Shown: positions 18,041 through 27,627, counted from the stretch's first letter. The stretch: DNA of 64,000 nucleotides from Actinacidiphila yeochonensis CN732 (GCF_000745345.1 NZ_JQNR01000003.1:744001-808000); one strand, 5' to 3'. The notes: generated by a model not told the origin, from the letters alone. Numbers and translations are program-made.

Positions 18041-20932
18041 ATGGATCGTCGTAGTTTCCTGCGCGGCGGGGCCGCCGTGCTGGGCGCCGCCGCCCTGGCC
18101 GGACGCGGTGTCACCGCCGCGTGGGGCGCCACGGGCGGCGGCCCGCGCATCACCCTGGTGGGCGACACCTCCGGTGGCGGGCTGTACCACCCGTTCCCGT
18201 CGGGGCTGAGCCGCACCCCGCTGCTGAAGCTGCCCTCGGGGAGCGTGCGCGCCTCCGGCTGGCTGGCCCAGCAACTGGCGCTGGAGACCACCGGGATCGC
18301 CGGCGCCTACGACCAGGTCTCGCACTTCCTGGACACCTCCACCACCGGCTGGCTGCACCCGGCGCAGACCGGATGGGAGGAAGTCCCCTACTGGCTACGC
18401 GGGTTGGCCTCGCTGGCAGGGGTGACCGGCGACGCCGGGCTGCGGTCCAAGACGACCACCTGGGTGGCGGGCATCCTCGCCACCGCCCAGTCCGACGGCT
18501 TCTTCGGACCGACCGCCCTGCGCACCTCGCTGGGCGGCGGCCCGGACTTCTGGCCCTACATGCCGCTGCTCCAGGCCCTGTGCACCTACCAGGAGTGGAG
18601 CGGTGACAGCCGGATCATCCCGCTGCTGACCGCCTTCCTCCACTACCAGAACGGCTTCGGCGCCTCCGCCTTCAACCAGAGCTGGGCGGCGTCCCGCTGG
18701 GCCACCAACCTGGCGACCGTGCACTGGCTCTTCGCCCGCACCGGCGACACCGCGCTGCTGTCGCTCGCCGACAGGATCCACGCCAACGGCGCCGACTACG
18801 TGAACAACCTGCCGGTGCTGCACAACGTCAGCCTGGCGCAGGGCTTCACCGAGCCGGCGTACGCGGCGCTGCGCGGCGACTCCTCGCTGACCCAGGCCAG
18901 CTACCAGGACTACGCGGCGATCCAGGGCACCTACGGCCAGTTCCCCGGCGGCGGCTTCGCGGGCGACGAGAACGCCCGCCCCGGGTACGGCGATCCGCGG
19001 CAGGGCTTCGAGACCTGCGGCATCGTCGAGTACATGCAGAGCTTCGAGTCGATGGTCCGGATGACCGGCGACCCCAGCTGGGCCGAGGGCACCGAGAACC
19101 TCGCCTTCAACTCGCTGCCGGCCGCGATGGAGCCGGGCCACACGGCGCTGCACTACGCGACCAGCGCCAACTCGGTTCAGCTCGACGGCTACGACAAGAC
19201 CCTCGGCCAGTTCGACAACACCTTCTCGATGCAGGCGTACCTGCTCGGCGTCGACACGTACCGCTGCTGCCCGCACAACTACGGCCAGGGCTGGGCGTAC
19301 TTCACCGAGAACGCCTGGCTGGCCACCGCCGACAACGGCCTGGCGGCCGTGCTCCACGCGCCGACGACGGTGACCGCGAAGGTGGGCGCCGCCGGCACCC
19401 CGGTCACGGTCACCGAGACCACCTCGTACCCGTTCGACCAGACGGTGACGCTGACCCTCGCGCTCTCCGGGTCCGGCACCACCGCCTTCCCGCTCTACCT
19501 GCGCCTCCCCTCCTGGTGCGCGAGCCCCTCGGTGAAGGTCAACGGCCAGACCGTCACGGCCACCGCCGGCTCCGGCTTCGCGGCCGTCAACCGCGCCTGG
19601 GCCAACGGCGACACGGTCACCGCGTCCTTCCCGATGGACGTCAGGACGCAGAGCTGGCCGGCCAACCACGACTCCGTCTCGGTCAGCCGCGGCCCGCTGA
19701 CGTACTCGCTGCGGATCGGCGAGAACGTCGTGCGCGTGGGCGACCCGGCCTCGCACTGGGCGGAGTGCGAGGTCTTCCCCACCTCCGCCTGGAACTACGG
19801 CCTGGTTCCCGGCACGTACGAGGCCGTCACGACGGGGGCGAGCGGCAACCCGTTCACCCAGGCGGGCACCCCGGTGGCGATCACCGCGCAGGCCCGCGCG
19901 ATCCCCAACTGGCAGGGCGACACGCAGGACGTGGTCACCACGCTCCAGCCGAGCCCGGTCAACTCCCCGATGGCGGCCGAGACCGTCACCCTGGTGCCGA
20001 TGGGCGCGGCCGCCCTGCGCGTCAGCTCCTTCCCGCTGATCGCCGCGGGTGGCGCGGGCGGCTGGGACTGGCAGCTGCCGGCCGTCCCCAGCGCCTCCTG
20101 GTGCTGGTCGGGCGACACCGTGAACGCCATCAACAGCGGCTACGTACCGTCGAGTTCCTACGACCAGTCGCATCCTCGCCTCACCTGGTGGGACCACACC
20201 GGCACCGCCGAGTGGGCCCAGTACACCTGGTCCTCGCCGGTGACCGCCTCGGCCGTCTCGGTCTACTGGTACGACGACACCGGCCACGGCTCGTGCCGGG
20301 TCCCGGCGTCCTGGCACGTGGAGTACCTCGACGGGAGCACCTGGCAGCCGGTCGCGGGAGCCTCCGCGTACGGCACCGCGCCGAACACCTTCAACCGGGT
20401 GGCGTTCACCGCCGTGACCAGCACCGCGCTGCGGGTCGTCGCGCAGCTCGCGCCGGGCGTCTCCGGCGGCATCCTCCAGTGGACGGTCGCCGCCCAGCGG
20501 GCCGCCGTGACGCCCGGCACCTGGTACCGGGTGCAGAACCGGAACAGCGGCAAGGTGCTGGGCGTGGCCGGCAAGTCCACCGCCGACAGCGCGAACGTCG
20601 TGCAGTTCACCGACAACGGCACCGCCGACCACCTGTGGCAGTTCACCGACCTCGGCAACAACCGCTTCACGGTGAGGAACCAGAACAGCGGCCTGCTGCT
20701 GGCCGTCAGCAACGCCTCGCTCGCCGACAGCGCCGCCGTGCAGCAGTACCACGACAACGGCACCGCCGACCACTACTGGCACCTCCTCGACAACGGCGAC
20801 GGCTGGTTCCGCGTCCGGAACGGCAACAGCGGCCTGGTGCTCGGCGTGGACGGCATGTCCACCGCCGACAGCGCGCAGGTCGTGCAGTACGAGGACAGCC
20901 GCACCACCGACCACCTGTGGCGCTTCCTGTAG
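18041..20932 (+). CDS. secreted GH127-type beta-L-arabinofuranosidase with ricin-like domain
   Basis: 963 residues from ATG 18041, GGAG six bases upstream. A twin-arginine signal (MDRRSFLRGG ... AAALAGRGVTAAWGA) predicts export of the folded, probably metal-bound enzyme. The catalytic (alpha/alpha)6 region has SGWLAQQL, FETCGIVEYMQ and YRCCPHNYGQGWAYF: the Glu and Cys of FETC and the CC pair match the Zn-binding Cys3-Glu set of GH127, in which one Cys is the nucleophile. Beta-sandwich domains follow (PLYLRLPSWC ...), then an F5/8-like segment, and a C-terminal lectin (from GTWYRVQNRNSGKVLGV) with three repeats ending DHLWQF, DHYWHL and DHLWRF. Likely releases terminal arabinofuranose. GH146 is the main alternative. 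Confidence 0.85.
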   Translation: MDRRSFLRGGAAVLGAAALAGRGVTAAWGATGGGPRITLVGDTSGGGLYHPFPSGLSRTPLLKLPSGSVRASGWLAQQLALETTGIAGAYDQVSHFLDTSTTGWLHPAQTGWEEVPYWLRGLASLAGVTGDAGLRSKTTTWVAGILATAQSDGFFGPTALRTSLGGGPDFWPYMPLLQALCTYQEWSGDSRIIPLLTAFLHYQNGFGASAFNQSWAASRWATNLATVHWLFARTGDTALLSLADRIHANGADYVNNLPVLHNVSLAQGFTEPAYAALRGDSSLTQASYQDYAAIQGTYGQFPGGGFAGDENARPGYGDPRQGFETCGIVEYMQSFESMVRMTGDPSWAEGTENLAFNSLPAAMEPGHTALHYATSANSVQLDGYDKTLGQFDNTFSMQAYLLGVDTYRCCPHNYGQGWAYFTENAWLATADNGLAAVLHAPTTVTAKVGAAGTPVTVTETTSYPFDQTVTLTLALSGSGTTAFPLYLRLPSWCASPSVKVNGQTVTATAGSGFAAVNRAWANGDTVTASFPMDVRTQSWPANHDSVSVSRGPLTYSLRIGENVVRVGDPASHWAECEVFPTSAWNYGLVPGTYEAVTTGASGNPFTQAGTPVAITAQARAIPNWQGDTQDVVTTLQPSPVNSPMAAETVTLVPMGAAALRVSSFPLIAAGGAGGWDWQLPAVPSASWCWSGDTVNAINSGYVPSSSYDQSHPRLTWWDHTGTAEWAQYTWSSPVTASAVSVYWYDDTGHGSCRVPASWHVEYLDGSTWQPVAGASAYGTAPNTFNRVAFTAVTSTALRVVAQLAPGVSGGILQWTVAAQRAAVTPGTWYRVQNRNSGKVLGVAGKSTADSANVVQFTDNGTADHLWQFTDLGNNRFTVRNQNSGLLLAVSNASLADSAAVQQYHDNGTADHYWHLLDNGDGWFRVRNGNSGLVLGVDGMSTADSAQVVQYEDSRTTDHLWRFL

Positions 20933-20954
20933 GCCGCGTCCCCGGACCGCGGCC
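20932..20954 (+). terminator. small hairpin after the GH127 gene
   Basis: GGCCGCG and CGCGGCC separated by nine bases, starting at the stop codon. No T run. Could be a weak terminator or an mRNA-stabilising hairpin between GH127 and GH54. Confidence 0.3.
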
Positions 20955-21072
20955 GGACGGACCCCTTGGCGAGCCGGAGCCCCACCCCGCCGCCGGCGCC
21001 CCGCCCGCCGCCGCCCTCCCGCGTCTACCACCGCGACCCCTCCATCCCCCACCCTCCGTGAGGAGTTGACCG

Positions 21073-22980
21073 ATGCCAGGTCTTCGCAGAAGACGGCTCC
21101 ACGCCGAACCCGCGTGTACCGGGGCCGCCACCCCGGCCAGGACGCTGAGGCAGCGCCTGCACCGCCCGCTGGCCGCCGTGCTGGGCACGCTGGCGCTGCT
21201 GCTGGGCGTGCTCGTGGCGATGCCCGCCACCTCGCAGGCGGCCGGCTCGCTGCCCTGCGACCTCTACGCCGCCGGCGGCACCCCGTGCGTGGCCGCGCAC
21301 AGCACCACCCGGGCGCTGCTGTCCTCGTACAACGGGCCGCTCTACCAGGTCACCCGCGCCTCGGACGGCGCCACGCAGGACATCGGGCTGCTCGCGCAGG
21401 GCGGATACGCCAACGCGGAGGCGCAGGACCAGTTCTGCGGCGGCACCACCTGCCGGATCACCAAGGTCTACGACCAGTCCGGGCGCCACAACGACCTGCT
21501 GCCCGGTCCGGCCGGCGGCGCGGGCGGCGCGGACCGGGGCGCCGACGCCAGCGAGATCTCGGTCAGCGCGGGCGGCCACAAGGTCTACGGCATCTGGATC
21601 TCCCCGGGCGTCGGCTACCGCTACACCGGCGTGGCCTCCGGGGTCGCCGTCAACGGCCAGGCCGAGGGCGCCTACATGGTGGCCAGCGGCACCCACGTCG
21701 GCTCGGACTGCTGCTTCGACTACGGCAACGCCGAGAGCACCCCGTACGACACCGGCAACGGCCACATGGACGCCCTGAGCATCGCCACCACCTGCTTCTT
21801 CGCCCCGTGCACCGGCAGCGGCCCCTGGGTCGAGGCCGACATGGAGAACGGCATGTTCCAGGGGAACAACGGCTCCAACACCGCCAACCAGGGCAACTCC
21901 AGCGCCTTCGTCACCGCCGTACTGAAGGACAACGGGCAGACGGCGTACGCGCTCAAGGGCGGCAACTCCCAATCGGGAAGCCTGAGTACGTGGTGGAGCG
22001 GCGCGCTACCGACGCGCGGCGGCTACCAGCCGATGCACCAGGAGGGCGGCATCATCCTGGGCACCGGCGGGGACAACAGCAACCGCAACATGGGCACGTT
22101 CTTCGAGGGCGTGATGGTCTCCGGCTACCCGAGCGACGCCACCGAGAACGCCGTCCAGGCGAACGTCGTCTCGGTCGGCTACTCCGGTGAGACCAATGTG
22201 CCCAACGGCCCCGCCGGCACCGTCACCGGCCCCGGCGGGCAGTGCGTGGACGTGGCCGCGGACGACACCGGTGTGAACGGCACGGCCGTGCAGCTGTGGA
22301 ACTGCCAGTCGTACGCCGAGGACCAGCACTGGACGCACAACGCGAACGGCTCGCTGTCCACGATCGGCCGCTGCCTGGACATCAACGGCAACGGCACCGC
22401 GAACAACACGCAGGTCGAGCTCTGGGACTGCAACGGCGTCGGCGGCCAGAAGTGGGTCCAGCAGGCCGACGGGTCGCTTCTCAACCCGCAGTCCGGCCGC
22501 TGCCTGGACTCGCCCAGCGGCGCCACCGCCAACGGCACCCGGCTCCAGATCTACGACTGCAACGGCTCGGCGGCGCAGAAGTTCTCGGTCAACGGCGGCG
22601 CCCCGATCGCCGCGCCCGGCGGAAGCTGCGTGGACGTCGCCTCCGACGACATCGGAGTCGACGGCACGGCGGTGCAGCTGTGGGGCTGCCAGAGCTGGGC
22701 GGTCGACCAGCACTGGTACCACAACTCCAACAGCTCGCTGGAGACGCTGGGCCGCTGCCTGGACATCAACGGCAACGGGACGGCCAACGGCACGCAGGTC
22801 GAGCTGTGGGACTGCAACGGCGTCGGCGGCCAGGTGTGGCAGCAGCGCTCCGACGGGTCGCTGTACAACCCGCAGTCCGGCCGCTGCCTCGACGACCCCA
22901 GCGGCGCCACCGCCAACGGCACCCGGCTCCAGATCTACGACTGCAACGGGACGGCGTCCCAGAAGTTCACCCTGGGCTGA
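21073..22980 (+). CDS. secreted GH54 alpha-L-arabinofuranosidase with two ricin-type domains
   Basis: 635 residues; ATG 21073 with AGGAG seven bases upstream. Signal peptide of ~57 residues (LAAVLGTLALLLGVLVAMPATSQAA). The catalytic domain starts LPCDLYAAGGTPCVAAHSTTRALLSSYNGPLYQVTRASDG, a GH54 signature; ADMENGMFQG and IILGTGGDNSN match the regions holding the nucleophile Glu and acid Asp of fungal AbfB. The fungal arabinose-binding domain is absent. Instead there are two ricin-B trefoils in tandem (about residues 395-510 and 520-635), roughly 75% identical, each with three QxW-like units. Probably co-transcribed with GH127 140 bases upstream; the two would remove alpha- and beta-linked arabinose from the same polymer. 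Confidence 0.9.
   Translation: MPGLRRRRLHAEPACTGAATPARTLRQRLHRPLAAVLGTLALLLGVLVAMPATSQAAGSLPCDLYAAGGTPCVAAHSTTRALLSSYNGPLYQVTRASDGATQDIGLLAQGGYANAEAQDQFCGGTTCRITKVYDQSGRHNDLLPGPAGGAGGADRGADASEISVSAGGHKVYGIWISPGVGYRYTGVASGVAVNGQAEGAYMVASGTHVGSDCCFDYGNAESTPYDTGNGHMDALSIATTCFFAPCTGSGPWVEADMENGMFQGNNGSNTANQGNSSAFVTAVLKDNGQTAYALKGGNSQSGSLSTWWSGALPTRGGYQPMHQEGGIILGTGGDNSNRNMGTFFEGVMVSGYPSDATENAVQANVVSVGYSGETNVPNGPAGTVTGPGGQCVDVAADDTGVNGTAVQLWNCQSYAEDQHWTHNANGSLSTIGRCLDINGNGTANNTQVELWDCNGVGGQKWVQQADGSLLNPQSGRCLDSPSGATANGTRLQIYDCNGSAAQKFSVNGGAPIAAPGGSCVDVASDDIGVDGTAVQLWGCQSWAVDQHWYHNSNSSLETLGRCLDINGNGTANGTQVELWDCNGVGGQVWQQRSDGSLYNPQSGRCLDDPSGATANGTRLQIYDCNGTASQKFTLG
22225..22980 (+). repeat. duplicated ricin-B module inside the GH54 gene
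   Basis: Two ~375-base units encode CVDVA-DD-GV-GTAVQLW ... RLQIYDCNG twice. Many stretches are nearly identical at base level, for example the RCLDINGNGTAN and GVGGQ segments. This indicates a fairly recent tandem duplication. Confidence 0.8.
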
Positions 22981-23019
22981 GACCGACGGGCCCGGGTCCG
23001 GGTCCGGTTCCGCACGGGT

Positions 23020-23053
23020 CCGCCCCGCGGCGCCTCCCGGCGTCGCGGGGCGG
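23020..23053 (+). terminator. hairpin terminator after GH54
   Basis: A 15-base-pair stem (left from 23020, right to 23053, one G-U pair) with loop TCCC, 40 bases after the GH54 stop. No T run, as is common in high-GC genomes. Confidence 0.55.
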
Positions 23054-23202
23054 TCGTACGTCCGGGGCGGCCGGGGTGCGGCGGCCGGCCGGGTGCCTTG
23101 GCGGTCCGGGCCCAGCCGGGCCACCCTGGGAGGTGGCACGCAATCCACCGGCGGTACGGCGCCGCGGCGGCGCACCGCCCGACCCGGAAGGTGGCGAGGG
23201 CC

Positions 23203-23409
23203 ATGCGCGCACACGTCGGCGACCGACTCGTCGTCGAGAGCCCCACGACGGAGACGGCCAGGCGCGAGGGGCGGATCGTCGGCTGCCGCCACGCGGACGG
23301 CACGCCCCCCTACGACGTGCGGTGGTCCGACAGCGACCACGTGACCACCGTCTACCCCGGCCCGGACGCGCACGTGCGGCCGGAGCGGGAGGCGGCCTCC
23401 GGTTCCTGA
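23203..23409 (+). CDS. DUF1918 domain protein
   Basis: 68 residues, ATG 23203 with GAGG upstream. The whole protein is one DUF1918 domain: MRAHVGDRLVVES, then REGRIVGCRHADGTPPYDVRWSDSDHVTTVYPGPDAHV. This is a small SH3-like beta-barrel found widely in actinobacteria; its function is unknown. Cytoplasmic, no signal. Convergent with the GNAT gene. Confidence 0.85.
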   Translation: MRAHVGDRLVVESPTTETARREGRIVGCRHADGTPPYDVRWSDSDHVTTVYPGPDAHVRPEREAASGS

Positions 23410-23444
23410 ACCCCGCGAGCCGCGTCGCCCGGCTCCGCGATCTG

Positions 23445-23468
23445 AGCCGCTCAGCCGCTCAGCCGCTT
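23445..23468. repeat. three tandem AGCCGCTC units
   Basis: 8-base unit repeated three times (last base differs) between the convergent DUF1918 and GNAT genes, followed by TTTT and GCGG. May form a weak hairpin. Confidence 0.6.
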
Positions 23469-23469
23469 T

Positions 23470-23913
23470 TCAGCGGTCGAGGTCCTTGGTGACGAAGACG
23501 TAGTGCGGGCCGCTGGGCTCCAGGACGAACTCCTCACCGAGCGCGGTGAAGCCGAAGTGCTCGTAGAAGCCAGCCGCCGAGGTGCGGCCGTTGCACCACG
23601 CCAGCCCGGCGCCGCGGGCCGCGCTCTCCCGCAGGCCGGCCAGCAGCGCGGCGGCGCCGAAACCCCGCCCGCGCACGTCCACGGCGCTGCCCATGCCGCG
23701 GAAGCGGTAGGCGGGCGCGGCCTCGCCGGGCATCGGGTCCGGGAAGAAGGTCACGCAGCCGCGCACGGCGCCCTCGTCGTCGTACGCGGCTATGTGGAAG
23801 GTGTCGCCGCGCGCGTCCTCCGGGTAGACGGCGGCCTCGCGCGGCATCCCGGTGCGCAGCACCGCCCACCGCAGCTCGAAGATCTCCTCGACGGGTACGA
23901 CGGCTGTGCGCAT
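23470..23913 (-). CDS. GNAT family N-acetyltransferase
   Basis: 147 residues from ATG 23913 with an AAGGA site upstream. Single acetyltransferase fold: beta4 AAYDDEGAVRGCVTFFPDP, acetyl-CoA loop VDVRGRGFGAAALLAGLRESA (an R-G-x-G-x-A version of the Q/RxxGxG/A motif) and beta5 GLAWCNGRTSAAGFYEHFGFTALGEEF. Transfers acetyl from acetyl-CoA to an unidentified amine; resembles YitI/ElaA-type small GNATs. It precedes the flavoprotein end, 26 bases away on the same strand. Confidence 0.9.
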   Translation of the reverse strand: MRTAVVPVEEIFELRWAVLRTGMPREAAVYPEDARGDTFHIAAYDDEGAVRGCVTFFPDPMPGEAAPAYRFRGMGSAVDVRGRGFGAAALLAGLRESAARGAGLAWCNGRTSAAGFYEHFGFTALGEEFVLEPSGPHYVFVTKDLDR

Positions 23914-23939
23914 GGGGGTGTCCTTCTCGACTTCGCTGG

Positions 23940-25205
23940 TCAGTCCAGGAACGAGGCTAGCGGCACCGCCGGGTCGGCCAGCGCCTCGGGGTCGACCGGG
24001 CGGCGGCCGCGGACCAGCTGCTGGATCGGGTCGGTGACGTCCCACACGTTGACGTTCATGCCGGCCAGCACCCGGTTCCCCGCGTCCAGCCAGAACGCGA
24101 CGAACTCGCGCTTGCCGACGTCGCCCCGGCAGACCACCTGCTCGTAGGAGCCCGGCGGGGCGTACCCGGAGTACTCCATGCCCAGGTCGAACTGGTCGGA
24201 GAAGAAGTACGGCACCCGGTCGTAGGAGACCTCCTTGCCGAGCATGGCGCGGGCGGCGGCCGGACCGCCGTTGAGCGCGTTCGCCCAGTGCTCGACCCGC
24301 AGCCGCCCGCCCAGCAGGGGGTGCTCGGCGTTGGCGACGTCGCCGGCCGCGAAGATGTCCGGGTCGGAGGTGCGCAGCGAGGCGTCGACCGCGATGCCGC
24401 CGCCCTCCGCGCGGGAGGTCATCGCGAGGCCGGCCGACTCCGCCAGCGCGGTGCGCGGCGCCGCGCCGATCGCGGCCAGCACGTCGTGCGCGGGGTGCTC
24501 GGTGCCGTCGTCGGTGACCGCGGCCAGCACCATGCCGTCCTGGCCGGTGATCTCGGTCAGGCGGGCGCCGAAGTGGAAGCGGACGCCGTGCTCGGTGTGC
24601 AGGTCGGTGAAGACGGAGCCGATCTCCGGGCCGAGCACGGAGTGCAGCGGGGTGGGCGCGGACTGCACGACGGTCACCTCGGCGCCGTAGCCGCGGGCGG
24701 CCGCCGCGACCTCCAGGCCGATCCAGCCGGCCCCGGCGATCACCAGGTGGCCGTTCTCCCGGCCGAGGTTGGACAGCACGTTCTTCAGCCGCTCGGAGTG
24801 GGCCAGCCGGCGCAGGTGGTGGACGCCGGCGAGGTCGGTGCCGGGGATGTCGAGACGGCGCGGCTCGGCACCGGTGGCCAGCAGCAGCTTGTCGTAGTGC
24901 AGGACCGTGCCGTCGCCGAGGGTGACGGTGTGGGCGGCCCGGTCGAGGTGCACGACGGGCTGGCCGAGGTGCAGCTCGACGTCGTGCTCGGCATACCAGG
25001 TGGCGGACTCGACGAAGACGGAGTCGCGCTCCGCCGCGCCGGTCAGGAAGCCCTTGGACAGCGGCGGCCGCTCGTAGGGATGGTCGCGCTCGTCGCCGAC
25101 CAGTATCACCCGGCCGGTGAAACCCTCGGAGCGCAGCGTCTCGGCGGCCTTCGCTCCCGCGAGCCCGGCTCCGACGATCACGAACGTCTGGTGCGCGTCC
25201 ACCAC
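23940..25205 (-). CDS. ferredoxin/rubredoxin reductase-type FAD oxidoreductase
   Basis: 421 residues from GTG 25205 (GGAGG six bases upstream; the next GTG is possible). Two Rossmann sites: FAD motif VIVGAGLAGAKAAETLR and NAD(P)H motif VIAGAGWIGLEVAAAARGYGAEVTVV, then the second FAD-binding segment SDPDIFAAGDVA. PYERPPLSKGFL and a C-terminal Reductase_C domain (VPYFFSDQFDLGMEYSG) mark the BphA4/ThcD group, which passes electrons from NAD(P)H to a ferredoxin or rubredoxin, often for a P450 or dioxygenase. No such partner is nearby, so the acceptor is unknown. Confidence 0.93.
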   Translation of the reverse strand: MVDAHQTFVIVGAGLAGAKAAETLRSEGFTGRVILVGDERDHPYERPPLSKGFLTGAAERDSVFVESATWYAEHDVELHLGQPVVHLDRAAHTVTLGDGTVLHYDKLLLATGAEPRRLDIPGTDLAGVHHLRRLAHSERLKNVLSNLGRENGHLVIAGAGWIGLEVAAAARGYGAEVTVVQSAPTPLHSVLGPEIGSVFTDLHTEHGVRFHFGARLTEITGQDGMVLAAVTDDGTEHPAHDVLAAIGAAPRTALAESAGLAMTSRAEGGGIAVDASLRTSDPDIFAAGDVANAEHPLLGGRLRVEHWANALNGGPAAARAMLGKEVSYDRVPYFFSDQFDLGMEYSGYAPPGSYEQVVCRGDVGKREFVAFWLDAGNRVLAGMNVNVWDVTDPIQQLVRGRRPVDPEALADPAVPLASFLD

Positions 25206-25595
25206 AGTGTGCCTCCCCGGCGGGTTTGTCCGTTGCCCTGCTGCTGTGCCCGGCTGTTGTGCCCTGTCGCTGTGCCCGGCTGTTGTCCGCTGTGCCCTGC
25301 TGCTGCCTGTCGGTGTGCCTGCTGCCGTGCGTGCCTGGTGATGTCCTGCTGGTGTTCTGCCGGTGTTCTGCCGACTGCCGGCAGGTGCCGTGCTCGTGTC
25401 CTGCCGGCGCCGTACGGGAGCCTGTGCCCCTGCTGAGCGTCCCGCACGGCGACCCGCGCGGGAAGAGCGCCGCGCCGACCGCGTCGGCGGGGACCGGCGG
25501 GGGCCCGCGGCGGGCAGGTGTGCGATCTTACGGTCCCACCCGCCGGCCCGGAGCCCCAGCCACCCCAGAAACCCCAGGAAACCCAGGAGGGCCGA
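25206..25595. other. gene-free region with TGCC/CTG-rich imperfect repeats
   Basis: 390 bases between the flavoprotein start and the dgt stop. About 25235-25400 is an irregular repeat array built of CCTGCTGCTG-, TGTTGT- and TGCCGGTGTTC-like words, less GC-rich than its surroundings. A 16-base word, TGTGCCCGGCTGTTGT, occurs at 25245 and 25271. No coding signal is convincing in any frame. Confidence 0.55.
25245..25286. repeat. direct repeat TGTGCCCGGCTGTTGT, two copies
   Basis: Exact 16-base copies at 25245-25260 and 25271-25286, inside a longer imperfect repeat stretch. Confidence 0.7.
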
Positions 25596-26942
25596 TCACC
25601 CTCGGCCGGCCAGCCGGGCGTGGAGGGCCACGGCCGCGGCGTCGGTCAGCGAGGCGAGCTGGTCGACGACGGCCCGACGCCGGCCCGACTCGTCCCCGGC
25701 CGCCTCGTGGAGCGCCCTGAACTGCGGGTCGAGCCCGTCGGGGGCGCGGTCGAGCAGGGCCGCGGCCAGCTCCCCGATCACCACCCGCTGCTCGGCGCGG
25801 CGCCGGGCCTGCGCGGCGTGCTGCATGACGTACCGGTCGGCCACCGCCTTCAGCACGGCGCACTCCATCCGCTGGTCCCTGGGCACCACCAGCTCGGCCC
25901 GGTACCGGGTCAGCGGCGCCGTGCCGTAGCGGGCGCGGGTGGCGGCCTCGGCGGCCAGGCAGAAACGGCCGATGAGCTGCGACGCGGCGTCCTTGAGCCG
26001 GGCTTGGGCGAGCGCGGAGCCGTCGTAGCGCGCGGGCCACCACGGCTGGGCCAGCAGCCGGTCCAGGGCGGCGCCCAGCTCCTCCTGCGAGGTGCCCGGA
26101 GGGGCGTAGCGGGCGGTCACGCAGGCGAACACCTCGGCCCGCTCCGGGGCGGAGCCGAGCGCCCGGGGGTCGATGTGCCCCGCTTGGAGGCCGTCCTCCA
26201 CGTCGTGCACGGAGTAGGCGACGTCGTCGGCCCAGTCCATCACCTGCGCCTCGAAGCAGCGGCGGCCCTCGGGCGCGCCCGCGCGCAGCCAGCGGAAGAC
26301 CGGCAGGTCGTCCTCGTACACGCCGAACTTGGGGCTGTCCGGCCCGTCCGGGTGGGCGCCGCGCCGCCACGGGTACTTGGTGGCGGCGTCCAGCGCCGCC
26401 CTGGTCAGGTTCAGGCCGACGCTGACCAGGGGCTCGCCGCCGGTACCGTCCCCGGCGGGTGGCCGCGGCGCGAACCGCTTCGGCTCGATCCGGGTGAGCA
26501 GGCGCAGGCTCTGCGCGTTGCCCTCGAAGCCGCCGCAGGACTCGGCGAACTCCGCCAGTACCTCCTCTCCGTTGTGCCCGAACGGCGGGTGCCCCAGGTC
26601 GTGCGCGAGGCAGGCCGTCTCCACCAGATCGGGGTCGCAGCCCAGGGCCGCGCCCAGCTCCCGCCCGACCTGCGCGCACTCCAGCGAGTGCGTCAACCGG
26701 GTGCGCGGGCTCGTCCCCGTCAGCGCCCCCGCCCCTGCGCTCAGGTCCACCACCTGCGTCTTCCCGGCCAGCCGGCGCAGCGCGGCCGAGTGCAGCACCC
26801 GCGCCCGGTCCCGTTGGAAGGCGGTCCGGCCCGGCCGTTTGTCCGGCTCGGCCACGTACCGCGCCAGGTCCTCGGACAGGTACAGCCCCTCGGTGGCACC
26901 CTCCGCCGCCTCCCACGACTCCGCGCGTCCGATCGGCTCCAT
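25596..26942 (-). CDS. dgt: deoxyguanosinetriphosphate triphosphohydrolase-like protein
   Basis: 448 residues from ATG 26942. HD-domain hydrolase: the metal ligands are His of [12 protein letters not shown], His-Asp of [19 protein letters not shown] and a later Asp ([19 protein letters not shown]). These enzymes cleave dNTPs to the deoxynucleoside plus triphosphate and balance nucleotide pools. In mycobacteria the gene sits directly beside dnaG; here ~12 kb of other genes lie between them. Length is normal for the family and the catalytic set is complete. Confidence 0.94.
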   Translation of the reverse strand: MEPIGRAESWEAAEGATEGLYLSEDLARYVAEPDKRPGRTAFQRDRARVLHSAALRRLAGKTQVVDLSAGAGALTGTSPRTRLTHSLECAQVGRELGAALGCDPDLVETACLAHDLGHPPFGHNGEEVLAEFAESCGGFEGNAQSLRLLTRIEPKRFAPRPPAGDGTGGEPLVSVGLNLTRAALDAATKYPWRRGAHPDGPDSPKFGVYEDDLPVFRWLRAGAPEGRRCFEAQVMDWADDVAYSVHDVEDGLQAGHIDPRALGSAPERAEVFACVTARYAPPGTSQEELGAALDRLLAQPWWPARYDGSALAQARLKDAASQLIGRFCLAAEAATRARYGTAPLTRYRAELVVPRDQRMECAVLKAVADRYVMQHAAQARRRAEQRVVIGELAAALLDRAPDGLDPQFRALHEAAGDESGRRRAVVDQLASLTDAAAVALHARLAGRG

Positions 26943-26997
26943 ACCCCGACCGTAGCCCGCCCCGCCGGCCGCGCCCGTCGCGAGCGGGGGAGGCGTC

Positions 26998-27627
26998 TCA
27001 GGCGCGGGCGCGTCTGCCAGGGCCGGCCGCCGGGGTGGCGTCGAAGGTGTGCCGGGCCTGCTCGACGCGGTCCAGGTTGGCGTCCGCCCACTCGGCGAGG
27101 TGCGCGAAGACCGGGGCGAGGCTGCGCCCGAGGTCGCTGATCTCGTACTCCACCCGGGGCGGTACCTCCGCGTAGTAGGTGCGGATCACCAGGCCGTCCC
27201 GCTCCATCTGGCGCAGCCGCTGCGTGAGCACCTTCGCGGTGATGGTGCCCACCCGGCGCTGGAGCTCCACGAACCGCTGCCGGCCGTAGGCGTGCAGCGT
27301 CCAGAGGATCGGGGTGGTCCACCGGCTGAAGACCATCTCCACCACTGCGCCGACCGGGCAGGCCGGCCCTGCCGGAACGCCTATCGGCGGGCGCGGCGGA
27401 GCCTTCTCCTTGCGGACCGCCGCCACCCGGCCCGTGCCGTCGGCCGTGGCCACCTCGCCGGTCCCGGACCGCGCCCGCAGCCGTGGGCCGGCCACCTTCG
27501 GCGCCCCCGGCACCACGGATGGCGCGGACGACACGGCCGACACGGCCGAGACCGTCGCCACCGTCGATACCGCGGATACTGATGGACCCGCCGACACAGC
27601 GGCCGCGGCCGCCATGGTCTTCGCCAC
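26998..27627 (-). CDS. HxlR family transcriptional regulator with long N-terminal extension
   Basis: 209 residues from GTG 27627 (GGAGG eight bases upstream; GTG 27630 is also possible). The first ~85 residues are an Ala/Val/Ser/Thr then Lys/Pro-rich tail ([16 protein letters not shown]), not usual for HxlR proteins of ~110 residues. The winged helix starts [24 protein letters not shown] with the N-terminal Cys common in thiol-responsive members, then [25 protein letters not shown] and [10 protein letters not shown]. Dimeric DNA-binding regulator. Divergent from the F420-type oxidoreductase at 28102, its probable target. Confidence 0.92.
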   Translation of the reverse strand: MAKTMAAAAAVSAGPSVSAVSTVATVSAVSAVSSAPSVVPGAPKVAGPRLRARSGTGEVATADGTGRVAAVRKEKAPPRPPIGVPAGPACPVGAVVEMVFSRWTTPILWTLHAYGRQRFVELQRRVGTITAKVLTQRLRQMERDGLVIRTYYAEVPPRVEYEISDLGRSLAPVFAHLAEWADANLDRVEQARHTFDATPAAGPGRRARA

